From Pectobacterium polaris (GTDB taxonomy: Bacteria > Pseudomonadota > Gammaproteobacteria > Enterobacterales > Enterobacteriaceae), in assembly GCF_002307355.1 (NCBI RefSeq), contig NZ_CP017481.1, forward strand, positions 4,712,001 to 4,776,000: a stretch of DNA of 64,000 nt, read 5' to 3'. A model generated the notes under the pieces. That model was not told where the DNA came from. It did not search any database and worked only from the letters and a program-made list of their open reading frames with translations. Positions 9,553 through 19,749 of the stretch are shown piece by piece; positions within the stretch are counted from its first letter, which is position 1; each line of letters begins with the position of its first letter. The translations under genes were made by a program, and so were the position numbers.

Positions 9553-12003
9553 TTAGTGATTCTGATATTTCTTGGTACGTCTCGTCGGAGCCGTATTCGC
9601 CGGATCGTCCGGCCAGACATGTTTGGGGTAACGCCCCTTCATCTCTTTTTGCACATCGCGGTACGTGCCTTGCCAAAATGCCGCTAAATCCCGCGTAATC
9701 TGTAGTGGACGCTGCGCGGGTGATAAAAGTTCCAATACCAGCGCCACACGCCCTTCCGCCAGCAGCGGGCTCTGTTGCTCACCAAACATTTCCTGCATTC
9801 GCACCGACAGCACTGGAGGCTTATCGTCATAATAGGCGATAGGCAAACGACTACCGCCGGGTGCCGTGTAGTGCGTGGGCAGCGCGCTATCCAGCCGCTG
9901 GCGCAGCGACCAGTCCAGCAATCGCAGCAGCGCATCGCTCAAATTGATCTGGTGCAGCGCCCGTAAATCACGCACGCCGGACAGTGACGGCTGTAGCCAG
10001 ATTTCCAGCGTTGCCAGCAGTGTTTCCTCGTCCACTCGCGGCCAGTCAAGCTCAGGTAACCACTGGTGAGCGCACTGTAGCCGGGCGCGTAACTGCAACG
10101 CCGCAGCGTCCCAGTTTAATGCATCAATCCCCTGCTCACGAATCCAGGATAGCAGCGCCTGCTGCAATGCCTCATCGGAAGGCTTGTTCAGCGGGCGCGT
10201 TCGCAGAGTCAGGCTGCCTATCTGGTCGCGCTGGCTGGCGCGCAGAGTACCCTTTTCTTCGTCCCAGTGCACCACGTTATGTTCACTTATTAATCCGGGC
10301 AGTTGTCGTTCCAGCCGCTCAATATCCAGCGGCAACGCCAATAGAATCCGCGCGTCGGCACTCTGGTTATTTTGTAATAGCGCAGGTGCCAGAAGCCATT
10401 CAGTGCCTGATAACGCCTCATCAGCCGACATCATCGCACCGCTGCCGTTAGCAAGCTGGTAGCGTCCATCCTGACTGCGCCGCCGAGCGATGCGGTCAGG
10501 GAAAGCCTGTGCCAGCAGCCAGTCGGCGTCGCTACCGTCAATGCGCCCTGAAGCCGTCGATAAACGGCGCGTCAGCTGTTTTGCCCGCCGCAACCAATGC
10601 GGCAATGGGCGATGCAGCCAGTCAGCCAGATTGATCGACCCACTACGTGGTGGCTCTTCGAGTATCGCCGCCAGACATCCGGCGGTGGCTAATGCATCTG
10701 AACCTTGCTGTGACGCGGCATACAGCATCGTCGCCAGTCGGGCATCGCAGCCTAACGCGGCTATTTTCCGACCCTCGGCAGTCAGCCGATCTTGTTTATC
10801 GGTAATACCAAGCTGGCGTAGCAGCTGGCGTGCGGCATAAAGCGCAGGAACTGGCGGGGTATCCAGCCAGGTTAACTGCGCCACATCGGTACAGCCCCAC
10901 TGTAATAAATCCAGCCAGATACTGCTTAAATCGCTATTCAGTATCTCGGCTTCACTCTGTGCAGCCGCGCGTTCTGCCTGCTCACGAGAGCACAAATGCC
11001 AGCATATACCGGGGCTTAAACGTCCGGCACGCCCGGCGCGCTGCACCATCGACGCCTGACTGATTCGCTGCGTCACCAGTCGAGTGACGCCACTTTTCAC
11101 ATCAAAGCTGGCTACGCGTTCAAGGCCGCTATCCATCACCAGCCGGATCCCTTCAATCGTCAGACTGGTTTCAGCAATATTGGTGGCTAACACCACCTTA
11201 CGACGACCTGGCTCAGCGGGCAGAATCGCCTTTTGCTGCTCCGCCAGCGTCAATGCCCCATATAAAGGACAAAGATCTGTCTCGCTCGACACGCTATTTT
11301 CCAGCAGCGCCTGCACACGGCGAATCTCCGCGACACCGGGCAAAAACAGCAGCAGCGAACCATCTTCTTCACTGAGCAAACGCCGCACCTGCCGCGCAAC
11401 GCCTTCTTCCAAACGCTCCTGACTGTTCAACGGGGCATAACACCGCTCTACCGGATAGCTGCGGCCTTCGGAAATCACGCAGACGGCTTCCGGCAGCAGC
11501 GCTGCCAGCCGCGCATTGTCGAGCGTCGCGGACATAATCAGCAGCTTTAAGTCTTCACGCAGCCCTTGTTGCACATCGAGCAACAGCGCCAATGCCAAAT
11601 CGGCCTGCACGCTGCGCTCGTGAAACTCATCAAGGATAATCAGCGCCACGCCTTGCAGTTCCGCATCTTGTTGCAGCAAACGGGTCAGCATGCCTTCGGT
11701 GACGACTTCCAGCCTCGTTGCGTCACTCACGCAGCTTTCCGACCGCATGCGATAGCCTATGGTTTTCCCCGGTTCTTCACCTAGCTGCTGCGCCAACCGC
11801 CAAGCCACGCTCTTTGCCGCCAGACGGCGTGGCTCCAGCATGATGATGCGCCCGTTCAGGTTGCCCTGTTGCAGCAACTGCAACGGCAGCCAGGTCGATT
11901 TCCCCGCACCCGTTGGGGCATTGAGCAGCACCTGAGGCGCGTTATGTAGCGCCGTTATCACATCATCCAGCACGGCGCTGACGGGCGGTAAAATCACAGA
12001 CAT
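9553..12003 (-). CDS. hrpB: ATP-dependent RNA helicase HrpB
   Basis: An 816-residue DEAH/DExH-box (superfamily 2) helicase of the HrpB family. It shows motif I APTGAGKST near residue 30, motif II DEFHERS near 125 (HrpB typically has DEFH rather than DEAH), motif III SATLD, motif V TNIAETSLTIEG and motif VI QRAGRAGR, followed by the HrpB-specific C-terminal domain. The cellular substrate is not established. It is divergent from thpR and upstream of mrcB, as in E. coli. Length agrees with the family (about 810-820). Confidence 0.95.
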   Translation of the reverse strand: MSVILPPVSAVLDDVITALHNAPQVLLNAPTGAGKSTWLPLQLLQQGNLNGRIIMLEPRRLAAKSVAWRLAQQLGEEPGKTIGYRMRSESCVSDATRLEVVTEGMLTRLLQQDAELQGVALIILDEFHERSVQADLALALLLDVQQGLREDLKLLIMSATLDNARLAALLPEAVCVISEGRSYPVERCYAPLNSQERLEEGVARQVRRLLSEEDGSLLLFLPGVAEIRRVQALLENSVSSETDLCPLYGALTLAEQQKAILPAEPGRRKVVLATNIAETSLTIEGIRLVMDSGLERVASFDVKSGVTRLVTQRISQASMVQRAGRAGRLSPGICWHLCSREQAERAAAQSEAEILNSDLSSIWLDLLQWGCTDVAQLTWLDTPPVPALYAARQLLRQLGITDKQDRLTAEGRKIAALGCDARLATMLYAASQQGSDALATAGCLAAILEEPPRSGSINLADWLHRPLPHWLRRAKQLTRRLSTASGRIDGSDADWLLAQAFPDRIARRRSQDGRYQLANGSGAMMSADEALSGTEWLLAPALLQNNQSADARILLALPLDIERLERQLPGLISEHNVVHWDEEKGTLRASQRDQIGSLTLRTRPLNKPSDEALQQALLSWIREQGIDALNWDAAALQLRARLQCAHQWLPELDWPRVDEETLLATLEIWLQPSLSGVRDLRALHQINLSDALLRLLDWSLRQRLDSALPTHYTAPGGSRLPIAYYDDKPPVLSVRMQEMFGEQQSPLLAEGRVALVLELLSPAQRPLQITRDLAAFWQGTYRDVQKEMKGRYPKHVWPDDPANTAPTRRTKKYQNH

Positions 12004-12089
12004 CTCCGTATAAGGTTAACTTTCAGCGGCGAGCATTGTAGCATCTGGATGAATGTAGCATCTGATGGAATCAGAACAGAGAGATCGCC

Positions 12090-12620
12090 ATGTCAGCCAC
12101 CCGCCGCCTGTTTTTTGCCTTATCACTGCCGGAAGCCACACAGCAAGAGATTATCCGCTGGCGTGCCGAACACTTCCCTCTGGAAGCGGGTCGGCCAGTC
12201 GCGGCGGCTAATCTTCATCTGACGCTGGCGTTTTTAGGCGATGCCAGCGAGCAAAAAGCGCAGGTCTTGCAGACATTGGCAGGCCGCATCCACCAGCCCG
12301 CCTTTTCCCTTACGCTGAATGACGCTGGGCACTGGCCGCGTCCCGGTGTGGTCTGGCTGGGCTGCCGTCGTGCACCGCGCGGGCTGCTACAATTGGCGGA
12401 ACTGCTGCACTCTCAGGCCGCGCGCAACGGCTGCTATCAAACAGCACTGCCGTTTCACCCACACATTACGCTATTACGTGGCGCGACTCGCCCCGTCGCG
12501 ATTCCCCCTGCCACCTTTAGCTGGCAGGTCGACATGACGCACTTTTCGCTTTATGAATCACTTTTCGACAATGGCAAAACCCGCTATCAACAGTTGGAAA
12601 GCTGGTCATTTATTAAATAG
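12090..12620 (+). CDS. thpR: RNA 2',3'-cyclic phosphodiesterase (2H family)
   Basis: A 176-residue member of the LigT/ThpR 2H phosphoesterases, with the two catalytic HxT motifs: HLT at residues 43-45 and HIT at 125-127 (HPHITLLRG). The enzyme hydrolyses RNA 2',3'-cyclic phosphates and can join 2'-5' tRNA halves in vitro. It heads a plus-strand series with sfsA 12 bases downstream, as in E. coli. Confidence 0.93.
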   Translation: MSATRRLFFALSLPEATQQEIIRWRAEHFPLEAGRPVAAANLHLTLAFLGDASEQKAQVLQTLAGRIHQPAFSLTLNDAGHWPRPGVVWLGCRRAPRGLLQLAELLHSQAARNGCYQTALPFHPHITLLRGATRPVAIPPATFSWQVDMTHFSLYESLFDNGKTRYQQLESWSFIK

Positions 12621-12632
12621 AACAGGACACGC

Positions 12633-13337
12633 ATGGACTATACCCCACGTTTACAACCTGCTCGGTTGATTAAACGTTACAAACGTTTTTTGGCCGATGT
12701 CGTAACCCCGGAAGGCGAAACGTTCACGCTGCACTGTGCCAATACCGGTGCGATGACGGGCTGTGCAACACCCGGCGATACCGTCTGGTACTCCACATCG
12801 GATAACCCTAAGCGCAAGTACGCCCAGAGCTGGGAACTGACTGAAACACAACAAAATCACTGGATTTGTGTCAATACTCTGCGTGCCAACACATTATTGT
12901 ACGAAGCCTTATTAGAAAATCGCATAGAAGAGTTGGCGGGCTACCCAGACGTAAAAACGGAAGTAAAATACGGTACGGAAAATAGCCGAGTCGACCTGCT
13001 TTTACAGGCGCCGGACAGGATTGACTGCTATATTGAGGTGAAATCTGTCACATTATTGCAACATGAATGTGGTTACTTTCCCGATGCGGTTACACTCAGA
13101 GGACAAAAGCATCTGCGTGAGCTGCAACAGATGGTTTCCAATGGAAAACGCGCCGTCCTTTTTTTCGCCGTGCTCCATTCAGGCATCCAGCAGGTTTCTC
13201 CCGCTCGGCATATTGATTCACGCTATGCGGAATTATTTATCGAAGCACAACAGGCTGGGGTTGAAATTTTATGTTACGGCTCCACATTAGGCCCTGACGG
13301 TATTAAATTGACGCATAAGCTACCGTTGTTGGGATGA
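12633..13337 (+). CDS. sfsA: SfsA family DNA-binding / sugar fermentation stimulation protein
   Basis: A 234-residue SfsA, matching the family length. N-terminal residues 1-80 form the OB-like DNA-binding part ([13 protein letters not shown]). The C-terminal part has the nuclease-like core VDLLLQ...[10 protein letters not shown], with conserved Asp, Glu and Lys typical of PD-(D/E)XK folds. In E. coli it stimulates maltose gene expression when overproduced; its true role is unsettled. It sits between thpR and dksA, the conserved order. Confidence 0.95.
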   Translation: MDYTPRLQPARLIKRYKRFLADVVTPEGETFTLHCANTGAMTGCATPGDTVWYSTSDNPKRKYAQSWELTETQQNHWICVNTLRANTLLYEALLENRIEELAGYPDVKTEVKYGTENSRVDLLLQAPDRIDCYIEVKSVTLLQHECGYFPDAVTLRGQKHLRELQQMVSNGKRAVLFFAVLHSGIQQVSPARHIDSRYAELFIEAQQAGVEILCYGSTLGPDGIKLTHKLPLLG

Positions 13338-13604
13338 AGTACCAACATGGCATAACACGCCGAACGTACCACCAAAGGCGTAACACATTGTTTCTTATTT
13401 AATGTAAGCAGGTTGTTCCTCACACTTTATCAGGCCGGTGTCAGGAAGCATTGCCAACCCCATCTTCATCTGCTATTTATAGCGGCCTGTTTTTTCCCCC
13501 CTTGGGGGCCGATATACCCAGATAGCTGAAGTTATGGCCAACAACGCCGCAATTTCACTGCATAAAAGGGTATTATGCGTGTCGTGTTATGTAGGAGAAG
13601 CAAC

Positions 13605-14060
13605 ATGCAAGAAGGGCAAAACCGTAAGACATCTTCTCTGAGCATTCTCGCAATTGCCGGAGTAGAGCCGTACCAAGAGAAGCCGGGCGAAGAGTATATG
13701 AACGACGCTCAGCTGGCTCATTTCAAGCGTATTCTTGAAGCATGGCGCAACCAACTCATGGATGAAGTGGATCGTACGGTATCGCACATGCGCGATGAAG
13801 CCGCTAATTTCCCCGATCCCGTGGATCGCGCAGCGCAGGAAGAAGAATTCAGTCTCGAACTGCGTAACCGTGACCGTGAGCGCAAGCTGATCAAGAAAAT
13901 CGCCAAAACCTTGGTGAAAATCGAAGATGAGGATTTCGGATTCTGTGAATCCTGTGGCGTCGAGATTGGCATCCGCCGTCTGGAAGCACGTCCGACCGCC
14001 GATCTGTGTATCGACTGCAAAACGTTGGCAGAGATACGCGAAAAGCAAATGGCAGGCTAA
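13605..14060 (+). CDS. dksA: RNA polymerase-binding transcription factor DksA
   Basis: The 151-residue secondary-channel regulator that works with ppGpp to repress stable-RNA promoters and activate amino-acid promoters. It is nearly identical to E. coli DksA: the coiled coil carries the tip [10 protein letters not shown] with the key acidic residues, then a C4 zinc finger (CESC...CIDC). The start is the ATG at 13605 ([11 protein letters not shown]) behind AGGAG; the earlier in-frame ATG at 13575 would add ten unrelated residues. About 270 bases separate it from sfsA, and gluQ follows. Confidence 0.97.
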   Translation: MQEGQNRKTSSLSILAIAGVEPYQEKPGEEYMNDAQLAHFKRILEAWRNQLMDEVDRTVSHMRDEAANFPDPVDRAAQEEEFSLELRNRDRERKLIKKIAKTLVKIEDEDFGFCESCGVEIGIRRLEARPTADLCIDCKTLAEIREKQMAG

Positions 14061-14188
14061 TTTTCCTGTCCAGAATCGGCTCCTGCCCGTCGCAGGGGCC
14101 GACTCCAGGTACTCTACCGCTGATGAATGATGTTCATCACTCTATCTTCTGTCTGGATAAAACGCTGACGAGATAGCACCAACTTCTT

Positions 14189-15121
14189 ATGTCTGGAACA
14201 ACTGGTTTTACCGAAACGCATCATTATGTTGGGCGTTTTGCCCCCTCTCCTTCTGGTGACCTGCATTTTGGCTCACTGATCGCCGCACTGGGTAGTTATC
14301 TGCAAGCTCGTTCCCAACAAGGGCGCTGGCTGGTACGCATTGAAGACATCGACCCGCCACGGGAAATTCCCGGCGCAGCCTCCCGTATCCTTGCACAATT
14401 AGACCATTACGGCCTGTATTGGGACGGCGAGGTGATTTACCAGTCACAGCGGCATGCACGTTACCGAGAGATTCTTCAGCAACTTCAACAGCAGGGCATG
14501 AGCTACTACTGCACCTGTACGCGTAGCCGTATTCAGCAGCTAGGTGGGCACTATGACGGCTATTGTCGGACGCGTAATCTGCCCTCCGATAACGCCGCGC
14601 TACGCCTGCGCCAGACAACGCCAGTATTTCACTTTCACGATAAATTGCGTGGCGAGCTGTATGCCGACACGGCACTCGCTCAGGAGGATTTTATTATCCA
14701 CCGTCGTGACAGGCTGTTTGCCTATAATCTGGCCGTCGTGATCGACGATAACGATCAAGGTATTACGGAGATCGTGCGCGGTGCCGATCTGATCGAACCA
14801 ACAGTGCGGCAGATTTCGCTCTATCAGCAGTTGGGCTATGCGATCCCGACCTACGTTCATCTGCCGCTGGTGCTGAATACCGAGGGAAATAAGCTTTCCA
14901 AGCAAAATCATGCACCAGCGCTGCCGAATAGCGATCCGCGTCCCGTGCTGCTGGCTGCACTGCAATTCTTGAACCAACCACTGCCGGAGAACGGTCAGGA
15001 TATGACGCTTTCCGCACTTCTGGCCTGGTCTGTCGCGCACTGGTCCCTTGATGTTGTCCCGTTACAGGCGGCAATAAACCCGTCCGCGATCACATCGGCA
15101 TTCTCAAAGGGGCATTGGTGA
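14189..15121 (+). CDS. gluQ: Glutamyl-Q tRNA(Asp) synthetase
   Basis: A 310-residue truncated glutamyl-tRNA synthetase paralogue lacking the anticodon-binding domain. It attaches glutamate to queuosine at the wobble position of tRNA-Asp. The class I signatures are visible: [13 protein letters not shown] near residue 18 (HIGH-like) and KLSKQ near 235. A zinc-binding pattern CTCTRSRI...YDGYCR lies in between. It follows dksA, as in E. coli. Two tRNA-Asp genes, its substrate, lie elsewhere in this window. Confidence 0.94.
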   Translation: MSGTTGFTETHHYVGRFAPSPSGDLHFGSLIAALGSYLQARSQQGRWLVRIEDIDPPREIPGAASRILAQLDHYGLYWDGEVIYQSQRHARYREILQQLQQQGMSYYCTCTRSRIQQLGGHYDGYCRTRNLPSDNAALRLRQTTPVFHFHDKLRGELYADTALAQEDFIIHRRDRLFAYNLAVVIDDNDQGITEIVRGADLIEPTVRQISLYQQLGYAIPTYVHLPLVLNTEGNKLSKQNHAPALPNSDPRPVLLAALQFLNQPLPENGQDMTLSALLAWSVAHWSLDVVPLQAAINPSAITSAFSKGHW

Positions 15122-15260
15122 GCTATGATTAGCCGCTATTTTTAGTGACGCACTCTCTTTGGCCGTCACATTTGCAGGCCGTCGCTGGGTCGACGTCAAA
15201 AACGTTTCCCAGAAATTTTTTGCTGTGCCGTTGATTTATCCATCACTATCGAGGTGTATT

Positions 15261-16673
15261 ATCTTTTCCCGAGTTGCTAATTTTTGTCGTAAGGTACTGA
15301 ATCGTGAGAACGAAATGGTCGAATCAGAGGAACCGCGCCAGCATATGACGGTGATTCCGCGTGACCAACATACTATTTCACGCAGCGATATCAGCGATAA
15401 CGCGCTGAAAGTACTTTATCGCCTGAACAAAGCGGGCTACGAGGCTTATCTGGTTGGCGGCGGCGTACGCGACCTGCTGCTGGGCAAAAAGCCGAAAGAT
15501 TTTGATATCACCACTAACGCCACACCCGATCAGGTGCGCAAGCTATTCCGCAACTGTCGTTTGGTCGGGCGTCGTTTCCGTCTCGCCCATATCATGTTCG
15601 GGCCAGAGGTGATTGAAGTTGCCACATTCCGTGGTCACCACGAACAGCATCAGGAACAGCAAGAAGTCAAAAATTCCTCTCAGCAGGCCCAAAGCGGCAT
15701 GCTGTTACGCGACAATATTTTTGGCTCCGTTGAAGAAGATGCCCAGCGCCGCGATTTTTCGATCAACAGCCTCTACTACAGCATTGCTGATTTCAGCGTA
15801 CGTGACTATACCGATGGCCTGAACGATCTGCGTCAGGGCGTTATCCGTATGATTGGCGATCCCGAAACGCGCTACCGTGAAGACCCAGTGCGTATGCTGC
15901 GCGCCGTCCGTTTCGCTGCTAAGCTGAACATGACGGTCAGCCCAGAAACCGCCGAGCCGATTCCTCGTTTGGCCTCATTGCTGCACGATATTCCTGCGGC
16001 GCGCATGTTTGAAGAGTCACTGAAGCTGCTTCAGTCAGGTTATGGCTATCCAACCTATAAAATGCTGTGTGAATACCAGCTGTTCCAGCCGCTTTTCCCG
16101 CTGCTGAGTCGCTACTTCACACCAAACGGCGATTCCACACTGGAACGCATGGTTGCACAGGTGCTGAAAAACACCGATCAGCGTCTGCAAAACGACATGC
16201 GGGTGAATCCGGCATTTTTGTTCTCCGCCATGCTGTGGTATCCGCTGATTGAACATGCACAAAAATTGGCGCAGGAAAGCGGACTGGCCTACCTCGATGC
16301 CTTCTCGCTGGCGATGAACGATATACTGGATGAGCAGTGCCGTTCTCTGGCAATTCCTAAGCGCATTACGTCTTTAGTCCGTGATATCTGGCAGTTGCAA
16401 ATGCGTCTGTCTCGTCGTCAGGGTAAACGTGCTTATAAGCTGATGGAACACCCTAAATTCCGCGCCGCGTATGACCTGCTTTGCCTGCGTGCCGAAATCG
16501 AAAACCATCAGGAGCTGCTGCGCTTGGCTCAGTGGTGGGGAGAGTTCCAGGTTGCCGCACCGCCTCGTCAGCAAAACATGCTGAAATCACTGGATGACGG
16601 CCCAACGCCACATCGTCGTTCCCGTCCTCGTCGACCGCGTAAACCAACAGCGGCACGCGGAAATCAAGCATGA
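15261..16673 (+). CDS. pcnB: Poly(A) polymerase I, probable non-AUG start
   Basis: Adds 3' poly(A) tails that mark RNA for decay. With the start at 15261 it has about 470 residues (E. coli 465): nucleotidyltransferase core [22 protein letters not shown], the RRDF motif, a tRNA-NT-type neck and body, and a basic C-terminal tail ([11 protein letters not shown]). Conserved coding [12 protein letters not shown] begins at 15264, and no ATG, GTG or TTG precedes it closely in frame. A GAGGTG ribosome site at 15251-15256 points to ATC at 15261, or ATT at 15258. E. coli pcnB is known to start at the rare codon AUU, so an inefficient start appears conserved. The first in-frame ATG (15315) would remove conserved residues. 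folK overlaps its stop by four bases. Confidence 0.93.
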   Translation: MFSRVANFCRKVLNRENEMVESEEPRQHMTVIPRDQHTISRSDISDNALKVLYRLNKAGYEAYLVGGGVRDLLLGKKPKDFDITTNATPDQVRKLFRNCRLVGRRFRLAHIMFGPEVIEVATFRGHHEQHQEQQEVKNSSQQAQSGMLLRDNIFGSVEEDAQRRDFSINSLYYSIADFSVRDYTDGLNDLRQGVIRMIGDPETRYREDPVRMLRAVRFAAKLNMTVSPETAEPIPRLASLLHDIPAARMFEESLKLLQSGYGYPTYKMLCEYQLFQPLFPLLSRYFTPNGDSTLERMVAQVLKNTDQRLQNDMRVNPAFLFSAMLWYPLIEHAQKLAQESGLAYLDAFSLAMNDILDEQCRSLAIPKRITSLVRDIWQLQMRLSRRQGKRAYKLMEHPKFRAAYDLLCLRAEIENHQELLRLAQWWGEFQVAAPPRQQNMLKSLDDGPTPHRRSRPRRPRKPTAARGNQA

Positions 16674-17215
16674 CGATACGTGTGTATCTGGCGCTGGGCA
16701 GCAATCTTGCCCAGCCTTTGCAACAGGTGCGTGCAGCATTATCTGCGCTGGACGCGATTCCACATACTCGCGTCGTTTGCTGTTCCTCGTTTTATCGTAG
16801 CCGTCCGCTTGGCCCGCAAGATCAGCCAGACTACCTCAACGCCGTTGTTGAACTGGAAACCGCACTAGCAGCCGAATCGCTGCTGGATCACACACAAGCC
16901 ATCGAGCTGGAACAAGGTCGCGAACGCAAGGAGCATCGCTGGGGCCCACGCACGTTAGATCTGGACATTCTGCTGTTTGGCGATGTCGTCATCCAGACTG
17001 AACGACTGACCGTGCCGCATTACGACATGAAAAATCGTGAATTCATGCTCTACCCGCTCGCAGAAATCGCCCCTGAACTGGCATTCCCCGACGGCGAAAC
17101 CCTCGCCCAGCGGTTAACCCATGTCGACCGCAACGGCCTGACCCTATGGGATAATACACAGTGGGATGCTGAACCGTGTGATGACGAGAAACCGACCGGA
17201 ACATTTGGTCACTAG
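16670..17215 (+). CDS. folK: 2-amino-4-hydroxy-6-hydroxymethyldihydropteridine pyrophosphokinase
   Basis: HPPK of folate synthesis, transferring pyrophosphate from ATP to hydroxymethyl-dihydropterin. The start [16 protein letters not shown] holds the GSNL motif. The family signature [14 protein letters not shown] is present at about residues 90-103. At 181 residues it is about 20 longer than E. coli FolK, the excess being a C-terminal acidic tail. The ATG overlaps the pcnB stop (ATGA), implying translational coupling. Confidence 0.94.
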   Translation: MTIRVYLALGSNLAQPLQQVRAALSALDAIPHTRVVCCSSFYRSRPLGPQDQPDYLNAVVELETALAAESLLDHTQAIELEQGRERKEHRWGPRTLDLDILLFGDVVIQTERLTVPHYDMKNREFMLYPLAEIAPELAFPDGETLAQRLTHVDRNGLTLWDNTQWDAEPCDDEKPTGTFGH

Positions 17216-17231
17216 TAATCCCTCCCATCTG

Positions 17232-17255
17232 TAACTTGAAGCGCGACGGGTATAT
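17232..17255 (+). repeat. Remnant of an ERIC-like repeat end
   Basis: The stretch around 17236-17255 (ACTTGAAGCGCGACGGGTAT) resembles the right end of the complete ERIC elements in this window, which read GCTTGAAGTATGACGGGGATAT. It lies in the folK-panB gap. Only the terminus is recognisable, so it is probably a decayed copy. Confidence 0.45.
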
Positions 17256-17323
17256 CGCTACACGTCGGCTTACATTAGAATGTCCCCCTCAATTCTTCGC
17301 CCTATTGACATAGGAAGACCGTC

Positions 17324-18121
17324 ATGAAACCGACGACTATCTCCCACTTGCGCCAATGGAAACAAGATCAGCGAAAATTCGCTACGATTACCGCTTACGA
17401 CGCCAGTTTCTCTCGCCTGTTTTTCGAGCAAGGCATCCGCGTGATGCTGGTGGGTGACTCACTGGGAATGACCGTACAAGGTCACGATTCCACATTGCCC
17501 GTGACCACACATGATATCGTTTACCACACGCAGTGTGTCCGCCGTGGCGCACCGCTGGCACTGGTTCTCTCCGATATGCCTTTTATGACCTATGCCACGC
17601 CGGAACAAACGTTCAGCCAGGCAGCAGAACTGATGCGCGCAGGTGCAAATATGGTGAAGCTGGAAGGCGGAAGCTGGCTTGCTCCGACGGTAAAAATGCT
17701 GACCGAACGCGCCGTGCCGGTTTGTGGTCATCTGGGTCTGACGCCGCAGTCCGTTAATATCTTCGGCGGCTATAAAATTCAGGGCCGGAGCGAAAGCGAT
17801 GCCAATCAGCTACTGGCCGATGCCCTTGCGCTTGAAGAAGCAGGTGCTCAGTTGCTGGTGCTGGAATGCGTACCTGTCGCCCTGGCCAAGCGCGTAACAG
17901 ACGCCCTGTCGATTCCGGTAATCGGTATTGGCGCCGGCAACGTTACCGACGGGCAGATTCTGGTCATGCATGATGCCTTCGGTATTACCGGTGACAACAC
18001 GCCTAAGTTTGCCAAGAACTTTCTGGCGCCAAGCGGTGGTGATATCCGCGCGGCAGTGCGTTTGTATGCACAAGAAGTTGAACAGGGTATTTACCCGGCC
18101 GAAGAACATTCATTTCATTAA
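17324..18121 (+). CDS. panB: 3-methyl-2-oxobutanoate hydroxymethyltransferase
   Basis: First committed enzyme of pantothenate synthesis: transfers a hydroxymethyl group from methylene-tetrahydrofolate to ketoisovalerate, giving ketopantoate. It has 265 residues with the family motifs [14 protein letters not shown] (metal-binding Asp), [20 protein letters not shown] and VIGIGAGN. It is a TIM-barrel protein, usually decameric. It is followed by panC and panD, but an ERIC repeat lies between panB and panC. Confidence 0.97.
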   Translation: MKPTTISHLRQWKQDQRKFATITAYDASFSRLFFEQGIRVMLVGDSLGMTVQGHDSTLPVTTHDIVYHTQCVRRGAPLALVLSDMPFMTYATPEQTFSQAAELMRAGANMVKLEGGSWLAPTVKMLTERAVPVCGHLGLTPQSVNIFGGYKIQGRSESDANQLLADALALEEAGAQLLVLECVPVALAKRVTDALSIPVIGIGAGNVTDGQILVMHDAFGITGDNTPKFAKNFLAPSGGDIRAAVRLYAQEVEQGIYPAEEHSFH

Positions 18122-18149
18122 AAAACAAGCATTCCGTTAATCGGGCTAT

Positions 18150-18274
18150 GCCCTAAATAATTCGAGTTGCAGGAAGGCGGCAAGAGAAAGAATCCCGATG
18201 AGCTTACTTGGGTAAGTGATTCGGGTGAGTGAACGTAGCCAACGCACATGCAGCTTGAAGTATGACGGGGATAT
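18150..18274. repeat. ERIC (intergenic repeat unit) between panB and panC
   Basis: About 125 bases with the ERIC hallmarks: left end AATTCGAGTTGCAGG, core GAGCTTACTTGGGTAAGTGA and right end CAGCTTGAAGTATGACGGGG. The core is an imperfect palindrome. It is close to the copy at 26336-26460, which matches the classical ERIC core better. It would be transcribed with panB and could fold as a stem in the mRNA just before the panC ribosome site. Confidence 0.88.
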
Positions 18275-18291
18275 TTTTTAGGAGTACGAGT

Positions 18292-19146
18292 GTGTTAATT
18301 ATCGAAACCCCTCTGCTGCTGCGCCGCGAGGTTCGTCGCTGGCGTCAGGAAGGGAAACGCATTGCTTTAGTTCCCACCATGGGTAATTTGCATGACGGGC
18401 ACATGACGCTGGTCGATGAAGCCAGAGCGCGTGCCGATATCGTTATTGTCAGCGTTTTTGTCAATCCTATGCAGTTTGAGCGGCCAGATGATTTAGCCCG
18501 CTACCCCCGGACGTTGCAGGAAGACTGCGAGAAATTGAATCGCCGTGGTGCCGATCTGGTTTTCGCACCGAGCCCAGATGTGATATACCCCAATGGACTG
18601 GAGTCGCAAACGTTTGTCGATGTGCCCGGCCTGTCCTCCTTGTTGGAAGGTGCCAGTCGCCCCGGCCATTTTCGGGGCGTTGCGACCATCGTCAGCAAGC
18701 TGTTCAATCTGGTACAGCCGGATGTCGCCTGCTTCGGCGAGAAAGATTACCAGCAGCTAGCACTGATTCGGCAGCTCGTTCGCGATATGGGCTATGACAT
18801 TGATATCGTCGGCGTCCCTACCGTGCGTGCAAAAGACGGTTTGGCATTGAGTTCACGTAATGGGTATCTCAGTGCGGAAGAACGCCAGCGGGCACCGTAT
18901 GTTTATCAGGTGATGATGGACATGGCGACACAGTTGGACAACGGCGATCGCCAGATAGACACCTTGCTGGAACAGGCAGCAGACAAGCTGCGTGAAGCGG
19001 GCTTTACGCCTGATGAACTGTTTATCCGCGATGCTGATACGCTGCAACCGCTGAGCGCGGCCAGCACGCGTGCTGTGATTTTGATGGCTGCCTGGTTAGG
19101 CAAGGCCAGATTGATTGATAACCACCAGGTCGATTTGACTGTATGA
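18292..19146 (+). CDS. panC: Pantothenate synthetase (pantoate-beta-alanine ligase)
   Basis: Joins pantoate and beta-alanine with ATP. With a GTG start at 18292 (GTG TTA ATT ATC, MLIIETP as in E. coli) it has 284 residues, against 283 in E. coli. AGGAG lies at 18280-18284. The longer frame to 18262 runs into the ERIC element. Motifs seen: [11 protein letters not shown] near residue 28 (HIGH-like) and FGEKDYQQL near 149. It ends where panD begins; the panD start lies 18 bases beyond the stop. Confidence 0.95.
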   Translation: MLIIETPLLLRREVRRWRQEGKRIALVPTMGNLHDGHMTLVDEARARADIVIVSVFVNPMQFERPDDLARYPRTLQEDCEKLNRRGADLVFAPSPDVIYPNGLESQTFVDVPGLSSLLEGASRPGHFRGVATIVSKLFNLVQPDVACFGEKDYQQLALIRQLVRDMGYDIDIVGVPTVRAKDGLALSSRNGYLSAEERQRAPYVYQVMMDMATQLDNGDRQIDTLLEQAADKLREAGFTPDELFIRDADTLQPLSAASTRAVILMAAWLGKARLIDNHQVDLTV

Positions 19147-19163
19147 ACCGAGGTAACAAAGCG

Positions 19164-19544
19164 ATGATACGTACCATGCTGCAAGGCAAGCTGCACCGGG
19201 TCAAAGTAACTCAGGCTGACTTGCATTATGAAGGCTCTTGCGCCATCGATCAGGATTTTATGGATGCCGCAGGCATTCTGGAATACGAAGCGATTGATAT
19301 CTACAACGTTGATAACGGTCAGCGTTTCTCTACCTACGCCATTTCGGGCGAAAGAGGCTCACGCATTATCTCTGTGAACGGTGCTGCCGCTCGCCGTGCC
19401 AGCGTGGGTGACAAACTGATTATCTGCTCCTATGTGCAGATGTCCGACGAGCAGGCCAGAAGCCACAGCCCGAAGGTTGCCTATTTCTCTGGCGATAACG
19501 AGCTGCAACGTCAGGCAAAAGCGATTCCGGTTCAGGTTGCCTAA
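19164..19544 (+). CDS. panD: Aspartate 1-decarboxylase precursor
   Basis: Makes beta-alanine for panC. The 126-residue proenzyme self-cleaves at Gly24-Ser25 to create a pyruvoyl group; the cleavage context [11 protein letters not shown] is intact. The start is the ATG at 19164 (MIRTML, identical to E. coli), not 19143, which would add seven residues. Tyr and Arg of the active site (for example [13 protein letters not shown]) are present. It closes the panBCD set, and a 105-base hairpin repeat follows 25 bases after the stop. Confidence 0.96.
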   Translation: MIRTMLQGKLHRVKVTQADLHYEGSCAIDQDFMDAAGILEYEAIDIYNVDNGQRFSTYAISGERGSRIISVNGAAARRASVGDKLIICSYVQMSDEQARSHSPKVAYFSGDNELQRQAKAIPVQVA

Positions 19545-19569
19545 TCGCCAAGTTTCTGACGGAATCGAG

Positions 19570-19674
19570 CGGTAGTAATGGATAGATCGTAAAGACGCTG
19601 CAAGTACGTCCTTGTAAGCTCGAGCCGCGCCATCCCTGGCGCGGACGCTTTACTCTTCTATTCCATTACTACCG
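19570..19674. repeat. 105-bp hairpin repeat, copy 1
   Basis: The element begins CGGTAGTAATGGA and ends TCCATTACTACCG, a perfect 13-base terminal inverted repeat. An inner stem is GTAAAG/CTTTAC, and the strongest hairpin is CCGCGCC/GGCGCGG. A second copy of exactly the same length lies at 28756-28860 after speD. The copies differ at paired positions in a compensating way. It could be a mobile MITE-like unit or an RNA structural element; no terminal U-run marks it as a simple terminator. Confidence 0.8.
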
Positions 19675-19749
19675 TTTTCACTTCTTAAATCAGTCTGCAA
19701 AAAGCTAATACGGTGTTACCACCGCCTTCTCATTTACAGAATTGACACA

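Noticed and set aside
9253..9687. Isoleucine/valine-rich 144-residue frame on the plus strand
   Set aside because: It is the antisense reading of the GAY repeat and 5' end of mrcB, not a membrane protein gene.
13338..13604. Hairpin CCCCCCTTGGGGG upstream of dksA as a terminator
   Set aside because: No U-run follows on the plus strand and sfsA-dksA spacing is normal; more likely part of the dksA leader.
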